NCBI RefSeq assembly: GCF_022376445.1
Contig: NW_025954973.1
Span: forward strand, 124,001 to 188,000
Length of the DNA: 64,000 nt
From: Fomitopsis serialis
Lineage: Eukaryota > Basidiomycota > Agaricomycetes > Polyporales > Fomitopsidaceae
Reading direction: 5' to 3'
Both the position numbers and the translations under genes were made by a program. How positions within the stretch are numbered: position 1 is the first letter of the stretch; every line of letters begins with the position of its first letter. Under the pieces are notes generated by a model. It had not been told where the DNA came from and searched no databases. It was given only the letters and a program-made list of their open reading frames with translations. This document shows positions 1-11,137 of this stretch, piece after piece.

Positions 1-2243
1 ATTTGGTTCGTCACGTTGCTGAATTCGATCCAGTGGTGTCACACTGCCTTGATGCCTTGCGCTTCGCTAGACGATCACGCGTGTCGTTCGGATAGGCCTG
101 CTGCATTGGCAGTTCAGTCGTAGATCTTCGCCTTAGGTGTACACGGACGATGTGCCCAGACGCTCCTGCTCACTATTGGGAGGTCCGTGCTCGCCATTAT
201 GCGGCATTCCTTTAGTTACCTGACGGTATATCTGACAATTCATTGAAGCGCGTTGTCTCAACTTTGTCAACGCAGCGAGGTCTTTGTTGCCCCGAGACTC
301 GGATACCACCTCGAGTTTGTTGGGATACCCTATCTATTGCGTGGCCGGAAGTTCGGACGATGACACATGTAAGTACGTACTGTAGATCGCCACGTCACTC
401 TAACATCTGACACTGCAATACAGTACTCCGACATCAGATTCTTCTGTACCCCGAACCACTGAGAGCGATCGCCAGAGCATATGGAATAGCCCGTAGTATC
501 CTCTCCGTTATCCTCTCCGCTAGCTCGCGGGCATCGAGATCGAGTGTTGGACCGCACTCTGAATCATCCAGCGCTTACGAGGACTGGACACCCCGCGACG
601 CTCTCGGGATGTTCTTCTGACATTTCTGGATGGGTGGGAAGCCGAGGACGATACTTCGAGCGTCCGGTAAGTGCATGTATGGAAGAGCTCATCACGGCAA
701 CGACCACTTATGTAGATCTTGTAGCGCGTGCTGGTGTGGCAGGATCTTCGGAGCAGGGGTGACGATGTCCACGTCGTTGTGCAAACCAATGAGAAATGGG
801 TGGAGTTCAGTCTTACGGAGGACCGGCACCTGTACAATGTTTCAGCCAATTTGACGAGATGCTGATCAGCACGCCGGCGTCGAGGCGTGAAGGACGATGT
901 GCAGCCCGAGGTCACATCCAGGGGGATGGACACAAAATGACTTTCGCGGACGCAAGGGGACGTCGCGAGTCGAATGGCGGTGCTCCACAAACTGTGTCGC
1001 GCGAATGAGGTCCCCGTGCTCAGCAGCGAGTCGTCTGGATAGTTGGTAAGTGATGACTGCCTTGTCTTCGTGCTGTAGCTCCAGGCAACGTCCCGGACGC
1101 TGATTTGACTCCTCGTAGGTGAGTGACACCACTGGGTAGGGCTCCAGCGACTCACCAGCGGCCTAGCGGCAACACCTACTCGACGCAGCAGGCTCACGTG
1201 CGATACAGCGAGTCTTCGACAAGTGGGATGGTACGTCATGGGCGCGTAGACCTTTGTCGTCTGCTCCCAACTATCATGACCGCTCTTGGATGATTACAGT
1301 TCGTTCGCGCGGTACGGCGCACTCGTCCATACAGTCTTCCGCACTCACCGGACTTGGTGAGCATTTTCCGCAGCGAAGTCGACCTTCCTCGTCATGACTC
1401 AAGACGATCGGGGATCCCCCACAGCCGTTCCCGCGCCCGGACGATGTCGCACACCGCATACTCGGAGACCTGGCGCTGCAGCGTGATGCCGATGTACGAC
1501 TCCTGTAAGGACGACTTCGCCAACGGGCTTGATTGTGGCTCGTCGATGCGCCAGGCCTGCATGCAGTCCGTGCGCAGCGGCGGATAGCGTAGTATGGAGC
1601 GGGAGACACCGAGGAAGACTGGAAGCAGGGGAACAGGGCCGCCGTTCAAGTTGCCAGTCGGCTGTACAGATCGAAGGGGGATGCACAAACTGGATGGGAC
1701 CCCGAAGAACGCGGTTACGGTTAGGGGCATGGACAGACCGCCTCCTCGCACTCAGGCTGGCCGCGTTCCAGTGCAAGTCCCACAACCAGATCAGGACTAG
1801 TGCGGCGCGCCCAGGAATACTGGCAGCATGACTGGCCATGACCTGGTGGTATGCCCCGTTCGCGGCAGTGACCGTGCGGCTCATCAAACTCTCGGACACA
1901 GGTCTTCCCAAGTACCCATATACATGGTCTCGCTGCATGCTTGAGGCCCCCCCCGCTACTTGCGCCCCTACCCCCACCACTCCTCCGCTCACGGCTGCGC
2001 CTCATCTCATACCGCATACATTCACACGTCGCGTACAGGGTGCGAGTGCCCAGATGTCCGATCTTCAGCCTACCGTCGGTCATCTTGCTTCTGTCCATGA
2101 TTCCGACTAATATGTTCACGTAGCCCGACGATGCCTTACTACGCCCTCAAGTCACGCGATGGAGGGCCGACGGGCTTATCGGCATCGACCAGAGAAATGC
2201 CGATGAACAGAATGGCGACCTGAAGGGATCGAGTGCGAACGGA
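1..2243. other. No supported gene; possibly decayed coding DNA on the minus strand
   Basis: No frame gives a recognisable protein. Open stretches on the minus strand (about 520-1239 and 1392-1992) shift from frame to frame and lack a plausible start and splice pattern. The short run SLQESYIGITLQRQVSEYAV at about 1480-1540 looks protein-like, but I cannot place it in a family. A C-rich patch lies near 1948-1985. Confidence 0.3.
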
Positions 2244-3685
2244 ATGAGCGCCTGTGAACAGAGTGCCGATGGACACAGCAATATGGAATCCAGAGCCTGG
2301 AGCCGGTGGGACTGGTTGTTTGCCCGTTTCCAAGGCACTTTACCCCTGACCCTCTCCGCTCGCATCCCGCTCGAGGTCTTCAGGCTCGTCATCGAGAAGA
2401 TGGATCGTACCGAATTGATCGTCGCGGCTCTGGTCTGCACAGCATGGCACTCTCGAGCGATGCACAACCTCTACCATACCGTCGAGATTCGCAGCCGCAC
2501 AAGCTACAACCTGCTGTTCAAGCAGTGTTACCCATCACCACGCGTCAAACAGTGGCTTGCGAGCACATACAAGCTGGTGGTATATGAGGTGGGTGCTTAC
2601 TCCGACGTGTGTACAAGAATAGCCCTGAGTACCAGGACTTGAAGGGTGACGATGATGTCGATAATGGCCTTCGCTTCCTTCAAGCACTACCGTCCGCGCT
2701 CGCCAGTCTGACGCCTCGTGTACGCACCGTTCACATCAGGCTCGGGAGACTTCGTTTCATCCGCATAGATTTCTTCCTCGCCCTGTCGAGGTTCAAGTCT
2801 GTCAACTCGTTGACGCTTCAGGAGTGCCATCTGAACAACATCACGCAGCTGTGGCGGATTGTGTCTGCCTTCCCCCAGCTCACAGACCTTACGATGATGC
2901 ATCTTGAGTTCGATCAGCGAGGTGCTGCCAGTTACGCGGAGACCTCCTTATTTCGGCCACCATCTCACATTCGTCTTCGAAGACTTCACGTCGGCTTGGA
3001 TGATGAACCCATGGTGATGTTCCTTGACAGGATGGCGCACTCAGACCTCTGCACCCCACTTGCGGATCTGACAATCTGGTCAAACGACCCCTCCATGGCA
3101 CTTACACCCCTTGACCAACTCCTCGAGACGGCGGGGGCATCGTTGACCCGTTTCTGCGAGAGGTTCTATGACGGTAAAGCCCGTAAGTTGTCTTGCGTAC
3201 AGACTTCACCATTGATTCACATGCACAATGTAGTGACTCACGGGAATCTGTTGCAAAACACCGCGTTGGAATCCTTGGAGTTCAGGCTGCAACCCATCAA
3301 ACACGAGGCCAAATACCAGGGGCCTCACGCGGCATGGACCAAGGCAACGGAGGAGATATACGGCATATTCTCCACCGTCCAAAGTCGTCAGCTCGAGCAT
3401 ATCGAAGTTCGCGTTCGAGCCCACGTCGATGACACCATTCTCGAACCTGAGCAGCCCGGCGTTGTCCTCGAGAGGCTCGACTTACGGGACCTGCACGAGG
3501 TCATGAGCCAGCCATACTTTGACACGTTGCAGGATGTCAAGGTGACTATGATGCTGTCTCCTCGAGCCAATCAGACCAAGTCGGATGTGGACAGCATCGG
3601 TCAGAAGCTCCAGGCCATGTTCCGTGGCATATTGCAGCCATGGTCTGCTCGTGGCATAGTCACTATCACCCGGAAGAGCTACTAA
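2244..3685 (+). CDS. F-box-like/LRR-like protein, family 1, copy 1 (intact)
   Basis: Predicted 444-aa protein. Exons are 2244-2588, 2645-3182 and 3234-3685; the introns are 56 and 51 nt, and the second is stop-free and divisible by three. An F-box-like segment at residues about 35-75 (LSARIPLEVFRLVIEKMD, then ALVCTAWHSRAMHNLYHTVEI) is followed by irregular leucine-rich segments (SLTLQECHLNNITQLWRIVS, LTDLTMMHLEF) and a conserved C-terminal block (DLHEVMSQPYFDTLQDVKV, then PWSARGIVTI). F-box proteins usually recruit targets to SCF ubiquitin ligases; the target here is unknown. It is the first of five tandem paralogs. Start and stop agree with copies 3-5. The family match rests on the F-box-like motif and on the paralogs, not on a database search. 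Confidence 0.8.
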
Positions 3686-4236
3686 GATTGTAAATGTGAG
3701 TGAGCCCGTTTGCATACACACGTCTGTCTCACTTATGTCTCCCATGCAGCCATTCAACCCTCGGGAGTCCTCGTGACAATATGGCATGTCATCCGAACAG
3801 TACAGACGAAGGTGGCGGCGAGGAGGCCTGGCCGTACGGAGCGCGGGTCGATGCGAGGGAATTTGCCGTCCACAAGCGGTCGCCTGGCTCCATTTTTTCC
3901 ATCGTCTGACTCAGTAAGTAGAAGGACAGTCGATTTCCCTCTGGTCACGGTGTGGATTCGACTCGGATTCGGCGTGGTTACTGTCCGATTGACTGGCAGG
4001 TGGTGCTTTACAACGAGTGTTCGGACGACGACTGGACAATACATGGATACATTGGGCATGGAGCCTGCCAGTGGCTGCTGAACATACGTATGGGTCCAGG
4101 TATACGTAGTAGTACTTACAGCACTGGCTGCGAGATCTACGCTACGGTCTGGGCCCCGGGTCTACCCGAGGCTTGCCCGAGGCTCTTCCGTCGGTGCATC
4201 TCTCGTCTCCTCTCACTAAAACCTACCTGACGTGCC
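3686..4236. other. Spacer between F-box copies 1 and 2, no gene seen
   Basis: About 550 bases with only short frames that resemble nothing I know. It probably holds the promoter of copy 2. Confidence 0.4.
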
Positions 4237-5761
4237 GTGTACTCAATTTCTGGCTCTCCGTGTGAGGATGCCCGACTTGTACCCAACGTAACGATGGGAC
4301 ACGATGTAGACGATTGGCGCGAAGACGCGCAGAGCGCCCACAACGGATGGAGCCACGATGAACACAGTGAGGACGAACTGGAGCAGATCGAGTGGAGTGA
4401 CAAGGAGTTCGAATGGACTGACGACAAAGAGGTCTGTGCTCACAATTTTCGGAGGAACGACATCTAGCCACTGACGCTCTCTTCTCGTATCCCACTTGAG
4501 ATCTACGAGGCCATCGTCAACCAGATGGACAGGCGCATGCTGACCACCGCCGCGTTAGTCTGTGCGGTTTGGTACCCTAAAGCCATGCACAGCCTCTACC
4601 ACACCATCGAGATACACGACCGGCCCAGCTTCGAGGCACTGTTCAGGCAGTCTTACAGGTATCCGCGAGTCAGGCAGCGGCTCGCAACCACGCCCCAGCT
4701 GATCGCGTCGGACGGGATCAAATTCTCCGCGGGCAATGGGAGGAAGGATGGTCGCTTCCTTCACGCAGTGCCCCTTGTCTTCGGCCATGCGATGACCACA
4801 CTGGAGGTCCTCATGATGGATGGGTTGCACCGGTTCATGAACCCCGCCTTCGCAGCGCTGCCGCAGTTCAAGTCCGTCAAGTCGTTAGGCCTATCCAATT
4901 GCATGCTCAACAATACCTCACAGCTGCGACGGATCATCGGTGCCTTCCCCAAGCTCCAGACCCTCATCTTACGAGGAAACATCCTCGCTCGACAGGCTTC
5001 CGCTAACCGCGCAGACCCCACACAATTCTCTAAGCGAGTCAAGATATAGCTTCGTGGCTTGGTGAGCAGCGAATCCCCGAGCGCTGATACAGGATCCTCC
5101 AACACCGTTAATGACTGGATTGTAGACTCGGGAATCTGCACGTCCCTCTATGATCTGACGGTCTGGTGTAAAGATCGTTAAGACCAGTCTCCGCTGAGTG
5201 TCGAGGCAGTTGACAGTCTTCTGGATCGTCATTGACCAAGTACGCTGACAACTCCCGTAATGCCTCTTCATCTCTCTCGACCTAACAATCTCCCGCTGAT
5301 ACTATTCATGACACAGATCGTCATAGCAACCTAACGCGCAGTACCTCGTTGCGCTCGTTCCGATCCCGATTGACGGACATCTTGACGGGCGACAGGGACT
5401 GGAACGCGCTAGGCCACTGGTCCAAAGTCGAGGATGAGCTGCGCAGCGTCCTCTCTAGAATTCGAAGCTGCCAACTGGGCCACATCGGGATCGAGATCAG
5501 GCTCACGCTCTATGATACCTCGCATCTGCCACTCTTCCTCAGTCCCGAGACCGGCGAGCTGGATCTGCACGAAGTCATGAGCCTACAGCGCTTCGACGCT
5601 CTACACACTGTCGATGTCGTGGCGGACGTATACGATCGACGCAAACGGGGCAAGACCACGGAGAGCGGAGTGCCCGCGAGGCTCCGGGATGCGATTCGTA
5701 CCTTGCTTCGGCCGTGGTCCGACCGCGGCATAGTGAATGTTTCTCGTAGGACCGACTCTTG
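4237..5761 (+). pseudogene. F-box-like/LRR-like family 1, copy 2, broken
   Basis: Clear remains of the same protein as copy 1. The F-box-like part (LTLSSRIPLEIYEAIVNQMD, at 4471 onward) and the leucine-rich part (SVKSLGLSNCMLNNTSQLRR) are well kept, as is the C-terminal block (5550-5761, DLHEVMSLQRFDALHTVDV, PWSDRGIVNVS). A TAG at 4465-4467 precedes the F-box in the same frame. A stop at 5047-5049 interrupts the reading frame after the third repeat, and further stops follow near 5179 (just before QSPLSVEAVDSLL) and shortly downstream. An acidic N-terminal frame (4237-4430) is joined only if a very short 36-nt intron exists. I infer a pseudogene, although the front half could still give a truncated F-box protein of about 190 aa. 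Confidence 0.7.
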
Positions 5762-7060
5762 AGCGGGTGTTTACGAACGTGAGTGGCGGTTTATGTTTTA
5801 ACCGCTCAGTCTCTCACATAATATACAACAGGCGATGGTCAGAGAGCATGGTCTCCAGGCTGACTTCGGTCGTGAACGTCAATTGTATTATGCGTGTTTG
5901 ATTGAGTCTCTGCTCAACGAGTGAATGCGACCTGACAGGGACAGTGTGGGACATCAATTCAAATGGCGACGTCTCATAGCAGGCAGGCCGTAGCTCTTGG
6001 TCTGTTCTCGGCGTCCAGCAACGCGATGCACCAGTCTCCCGGTCTATGGCGAACGTGGTTCTGTAGACATCTCGTGTTTGTTCGGACCGACCCCTCGCAG
6101 GCTTGTGGGCCTCGCTTCAACTACTACCACCTCGCACCTATACATCCGAAGCAGCACAATCTCAGCGACGACGTCCAATACTACTTGCCCGCACCTACAA
6201 GGGGCCACTGGACTCGCGCATATACGCATCCAGGAACCCTTCCGCGGTATCCACCGGTCGTATCGACTTCGTGTCCATCCCTACGCCTCGCGTAACTGTG
6301 AGTATGTGTTTGTTATCGCGCGTTATCGCAGGTGCATGTCTCTGACAAGCACGCAGGTTTCGTAGTCGCCGTCAACAGTGCCACCGCATGTCGTGACACA
6401 GGTCTTACGTCGAAGGAAGGCAGTCCCGGAGAGGGGATCACAGCGACGCAGCACACGAAGTGCATACAGTCTCGGTGAGGCGGACGAATTGGTAATTGCC
6501 GGTGGGCGTCGGGAAAGCCGCCCACTTCCGCTTCTACTTCGATGGCACTTGGTTTCAAAGACACTAGCACTACGGAGTATTGGGGTGCGTTCACAGCGTT
6601 TACGCGAGCGACTCGCTGAACGGACTGACAGAACTCTGAAGTGCTTCTCAAGTGCAGCATAGCCTCGGTCCGTCTTTGACGCTCCTTGACCGTGACAATA
6701 CGCTGAACTCACAGTAGGTTGATTACTGTTAGTGGAAAAAGAAGTTTTCATACGAAGGTGGCCCATGCGTGGCATATTGTCATCCCGGGTAACCGAGAGC
6801 ATGTCCTGGTTTAGGTTCGACACAAACCCTGTACGTGGGCCGGCGAGCGGCCCACTGTCCTCACTGCCAGAGCGTCACTGTACAGCATACAGCCCCTAGT
6901 TACTTATACCCATGTGCGCACTGCTCCCCCTACCTCTCACCGTCGCGACGCTCTTAGTGCATACACCCTCCCTAGACAGTGCTTATTCGATACCTGAGAC
7001 CGATTTGCAGGTCTGTGTTGGTCACTTCTCTCTCGTGTCCCACTGACACTACTTGCGCAG
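5762..7060. other. Spacer, no gene recognised
   Basis: About 1.3 kb between copies 2 and 3. There is an unassigned minus-strand open frame of 166 codons at 6323-6823 and a plus-strand frame at 5963-6295. Neither resembles a known family, and both are Arg/Ser-rich in the way chance frames are. Confidence 0.4.
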
Positions 7061-7606
7061 ATGTCTTTCTCTGAGAACGCAGATTCGGTGGGTTTGCGAG
7101 CTCACAGACGGAGGGGTGCCTTCCAACGATTGAGCAGCATACCCGCAGCCCTCTCTGCTCGTATTCCGTTCGAGGTCTTCGGGCTCATCATGGACTGCGT
7201 GGACCGATCCATGTTAACTACTGCAGCCTCGATCTGCTCAGCGTGGTACCCTCATGCCATGCGCCGCCTCTACCGCACTGTCACAATACCCTCACGCGAA
7301 TGCTTCGACAAATTGTTGAAGCACTGCCGCATGTTTCCGCGCGTCAGGCAATGGCTCGCAACCACGCGCGTGCTGCTCGCCTCGGATCCTCAGCCACAGG
7401 ATATGGTGGTTCTGCATGAAGTCATGAATCAGCGGTGCTTCGACACACTGAAAGAAGTAAAAGTAAAGATCACGCTATACGGCCTGCGGGATCGAGGCGA
7501 CACCGAGGTGGACGACATTGGCCAAAAGGCTACGGCGGTGCTTCACAGCTTGTTTCGGCCGTGGTCTGACCATGGTATAGTCTGCATCTCCTGGCTGCGT
7601 GGGTGA
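7061..7606 (+). CDS. Mini F-box-like protein, family 1, copy 3 (internal deletion)
   Basis: One uninterrupted frame of 181 aa. Residues 30-100 match the F-box-like N-terminus of the other copies (LSARIPFEVFGLIMDCVD, ICSAWYPHAMRRLYRTVTI, RVRQWLATTRVLLASD). The protein then jumps at about residue 113 to the C-terminal block (VLHEVMNQRCFDTLKEVKV, DDIGQKATAVLHSLFRPWSD). The whole leucine-rich middle, about 250-270 codons plus an intron in copies 1 and 4, is missing, yet the frame is kept. Such a protein could still bind SKP1 through the F-box but should lack most of the target-binding surface. Whether it is expressed cannot be told from sequence. Confidence 0.65.
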   Translation: MSFSENADSVGLRAHRRRGAFQRLSSIPAALSARIPFEVFGLIMDCVDRSMLTTAASICSAWYPHAMRRLYRTVTIPSRECFDKLLKHCRMFPRVRQWLATTRVLLASDPQPQDMVVLHEVMNQRCFDTLKEVKVKITLYGLRDRGDTEVDDIGQKATAVLHSLFRPWSDHGIVCISWLRG

Positions 7607-8119
7607 GTAGATGGTACGTGTGAGCGAGCGTCTCTGTGTACACAGGTCGCCGTCTGACTTCATCTCACGTCATAGTTGATCAGCTGCAACTGTCGCTCTC
7701 AAAATGCGCGAACAGAGACGAACTGTCAGCGGCTTACCGCCGTTGGCCCGTTCGGACGAGAGGTCGTCAGCCACCGTTACACAGGGCCGTGTCGGTGGAA
7801 ACACGCTTCTCGTTCGCCGGAGGTCATATCCCCTTGCCTTCCTCGTCATCGGAGCAGAATGCGAGCCTGTATGTCGTTCCACGCCCAGAAAAAACACTGG
7901 GACTATGATAACTAGCTACTGGAATGTTTTTGTGTTACAATACTTTCCGGCTCTATTGATGCCATTGAACGTCCTTGGGTTGAAACATTGACGCTCGGAA
8001 TATTCTCGGCGCCACAAACCACTCGAAGTGTGTTGCTTGCGTGTTGCTCTTGACGCGTACGTCGACTGTGCGACTTGCTCCTCCGTCGATAGCGCACACA
8101 TTGTCGTTACACAGTTTGC
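7607..8119. other. Spacer, no gene seen
   Basis: About 510 bases between copies 3 and 4. Nothing recognisable; it presumably includes the promoter of copy 4. Confidence 0.4.
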
Positions 8120-9578
8120 ATGACTCCAGAGATGCAGGTTCGTGTTCGCTCAATCCCTCTCGTGAGCCTCAGCTGACGCGTTCGTCAGCGTCCTGCACGT
8201 CCTAGGGAAGCCGTGCCACGCAGACGAATACACGAGCGGCGGCAAGATGCCTCCCCACCCAGCACCTTGCCTCCTTCCCTCACAGATCGCATTCCACTTG
8301 AAGTCTTCGAACTCATCATCGACAAGATGGATAGACTCACATTGATCAACACGGCGCTGGTCTGTGCTAGGTGGTACCCTCGCGCTATGCGCAACCTTTA
8401 CTACACTGTCTTGCTCCTTGACCGTACGAGTTTCGACCTTCTAGCGAGACAGTCCCGCAGATCTTCACGCGTCAAGAAATGGCTTGCGACCACGCATGAA
8501 CTGGTCGCCGTAGACACCTACTCGCCCTTCCATGATCGATCCCAGGACAAACGGAGATATCTCCATGCGCTTCCGCTCGCCCTCGGCCGTGCAATGTCTG
8601 GTGTGCAAGTGCTGGAAGTGGGCGGGTTCCACCCATTCATGCGCCCCGACTCTTTGCGATCCCTGGAACAGTTCAACTCCGTCAGGTCGCTGGATTTAAC
8701 TGACTGCGCGCTGAGCAACCTGTCGCAGCTACGGCGAATCATATCTTCCTTTCCGCAGCTTACAGACCTTGCGCTGCGCCAGAGGATCATCAGCCCGCGG
8801 CACCCTGACAGCCCTCAGGTGGCCGGCACACAACTGGAATATCATTCGCAGTCCGACATACGGATCCTGTGTCTTGTGATTCACGTGGACAGGTATCATG
8901 AGGAGTCGTACGAAGCCATCATCAACTGGCTGGTGTTTTCCGGAATCTGCACCTCCTTGAACGATTTGACCATCTCCTGGATTGACAAATCGTCGCTATG
9001 TGTCGCGTCGGTTGACGGGCTGCTCAATGCAGCTGGTCCATCTCTGCGTCGATACTCGGAGTCTGCTTCGGACTCAGGTCAGGACTATATTCGTGCCATC
9101 TGATGTTGACGTCGTTAACACCCATTTAGATCGCCATACCAGCCTCATACACAACACCGTCCTGCGTTCCTTCGACTTCACGCTTCTCACCCTCTTGAGG
9201 TACAGCGACCGCTCATTCCATAACCTGGCCAAAGCGGCGGATGAGCTCCATGGTGTCCTCTCCACAGTCCACAAGCTCGCGCACCTCGAGATTAGGTGCT
9301 GGATCAGGCCCGAAGACCACGACCCGAGCGATGATGAGGATCCACAACCTCGCTACTCGAACGGGCTTGAGCTCTACCTGCAGAGCCTGCACGAGCTCAT
9401 GAGCCAACAGCACTTCAGCGCGCTGGAGGGTGTAAAGGTGCTAGTGGCCCAGCACGAGTGGCACGAGCGGAAAGAGGTAGAAGGGGACGAGGTCCGGGCG
9501 TGGCTCGTAGACGCGTTCTGTCGCTTGCTGCAGCCGTGGTCTGACCGCGGTCTGGTTACCTTCTCGTGGGATGTATGA
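8120..9578 (+). CDS. F-box-like/LRR-like protein, family 1, copy 4 (intact)
   Basis: Predicted 451 aa. The main frame has no ATG before the F-box, so I place a small first exon at 8120-8137, a 51-nt intron 8138-8188 (CTGAC branch, TCAG acceptor), exon 8189-9077, a 52-nt intron 9078-9129 and exon 9130-9578. All junctions keep frame. The F-box-like part (LTDRIPLEVFELIIDKMD, ALVCARWYPRAMRNLYYTVLL) is followed by leucine-rich segments (SVRSLDLTDCALSNLSQLRR, FSGICTSLNDLTISW) and the conserved end (LHELMSQQHFSALEGVKV, LQPWSDRGLVTFSW). It is the fullest copy of the tandem array and a good template for judging the broken ones. Role: a presumed SCF substrate receptor with unknown target. Confidence 0.75.
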
Positions 9579-9749
9579 GATGGACCGCATGTGGCGGATG
9601 TGCTCGGCCTTGTAGTAGGTAGGTGTGTAACTTCAGCATTAGTTGGCAATGGGTGACCGTGACCAAGATCCCGTTCGTCCATTTGATGTATCTTTGTGCG
9701 TGCTACTGACAGACCTGTATAGACTGCCCTCCCTCCCTATCACGAAGAC

Positions 9750-11137
9750 ATGCCATATCAACAAGCATACGACGAATGGTTTGACGAAGACATCTATCAT
9801 GCCTTCACGACGCGCGCCCTTCCGACGGCCCTCTCCGCCCGCATTCTCGTCGAGGTCTTTGAACTCATCATCGACTGCCTGGACATGTCAAGCTTGACTA
9901 CCGCGGGGCTGGTCTGTGCAGCGTGGTATTCCCGAGCTATGCACAACCTCTACTTCATCGTCGAGTTGCACGACCGCAAGGGCTTCGACCTGCTGTCCCA
10001 GCAGTGTCGCACGTCTCCGCGCGTCAGGCGATGGCTCGCGACCGCACGCCAGCTAATCGCTTCGGATCGCCCCAAGCTCCCTCCCGGGAAAGAAAGAAAG
10101 GACAGAAAGAACAGTTGCTTCCTGCACGCACTGCCTCTCGCCCTCGGTCATGTCCTATCCGGCGTACAGGTCCTCTCGATCACAAGGTTTCACCCGAATG
10201 CTACGCCCTTGCCTTTCTTCCTCGCGCTATCGCACTTCGAATCCGTCACGTCGCTGACGCTGCTGCACTGCAGACTGAGCAACATCTCACAACTGCGGCG
10301 GCTCGTCTGTGCGTTTCCCCGCCTCAAACACCTCCTGCTGAGCGAAAACATCCTCGCCCAGGAGTCTCCCGCCGGCCACGTATAAGAAGCCACGCACTTT
10401 CAGCCACCGTCCGACATACGCCTGCAGCGCCTCGAGATCTCTCGAGATCGGTCTGAACGACACGGGGACGTCGGCGACTATCATCGACTGGATCGAGCGC
10501 TCGGGGATCTGCACCTCCCTTGACCACCTGAGGTTTGGTCGCAAGACAACGACCCGCAGATATATCAGCAAGTCAACAGGCTCCTCGTAGCAGCCGGGCC
10601 ATCCATGATTCGGTACAACGAAGAGTTCCGTTTCTCCAGTTGAGTCTCTCTGTCCCACTCCGCGAGAACCTCGCAATTAACAGGCGACATACGACAGACT
10701 GTTACGGCGATCTCGTGTACAATACCACCCTGCGGTTTTTGGAGTTCGAGCTGCCCGAGATCAGCCCATTGAGTCTGCCGCCTGCCGTCTGTCTGGAAGT
10801 CGCCGGGCACCTGCGCAGCGTCCTATCCACGGTCAGGGGCCGCCAGCTGGAGCACGTCGGGATCAGGACCGACTTCCCGTTTTACGAAAGCGAGCCGGAG
10901 GATCTATGCGGTGCGCCCGAGGACTTGAAGCTCGACCTGCGGGACCTGCACAAGATCCTTGGCGAGCCGCACTTCGACGCGCTGCAGGATGTCAAAGTAA
11001 AGGCGGTCATGCTTGGTCTGCAGGGCCAGACCAAGGAAGATACGGACTACATGTCCCAGAAGCTGGGGGATATGATTCACGGGTTGCTTCAGCCGTGGTC
11101 TGTACGCGGGATAGTCGACGTCTCAGTTGTGGGTTGA
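9750..11137 (+). pseudogene. F-box-like/LRR-like family 1, copy 5, broken
   Basis: The first 211 codons (9750-10382) match copies 1 and 4 (LSARILVEVFELIIDCLD, SVTSLTLLHCRLSNISQLRR). A TAA at 10383-10385 then stops the frame. The homologous sequence goes on but changes frame at least twice between about 10420 and 10600 (TSATIIDWIERSGICTSLDH in one frame, NRLLVAAGPSMIRYNEEF in another). A third section from about 10684 to 11137 is intact (ATYDRLL at the splice, RDLHKILGEPHFDALQDVKV, LQPWSVRGIVDVS), after a likely 45-nt intron at 10639-10683. I read it as a pseudogene, or at best a gene for an F-box protein cut short after three repeats. Confidence 0.7.

Noticed and set aside
520..1239. Minus-strand open frame of 239 codons
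   Set aside because: Ser/Arg/Thr-rich and without any domain; neighbouring frames are equally open. It looks like chance or old decayed DNA.
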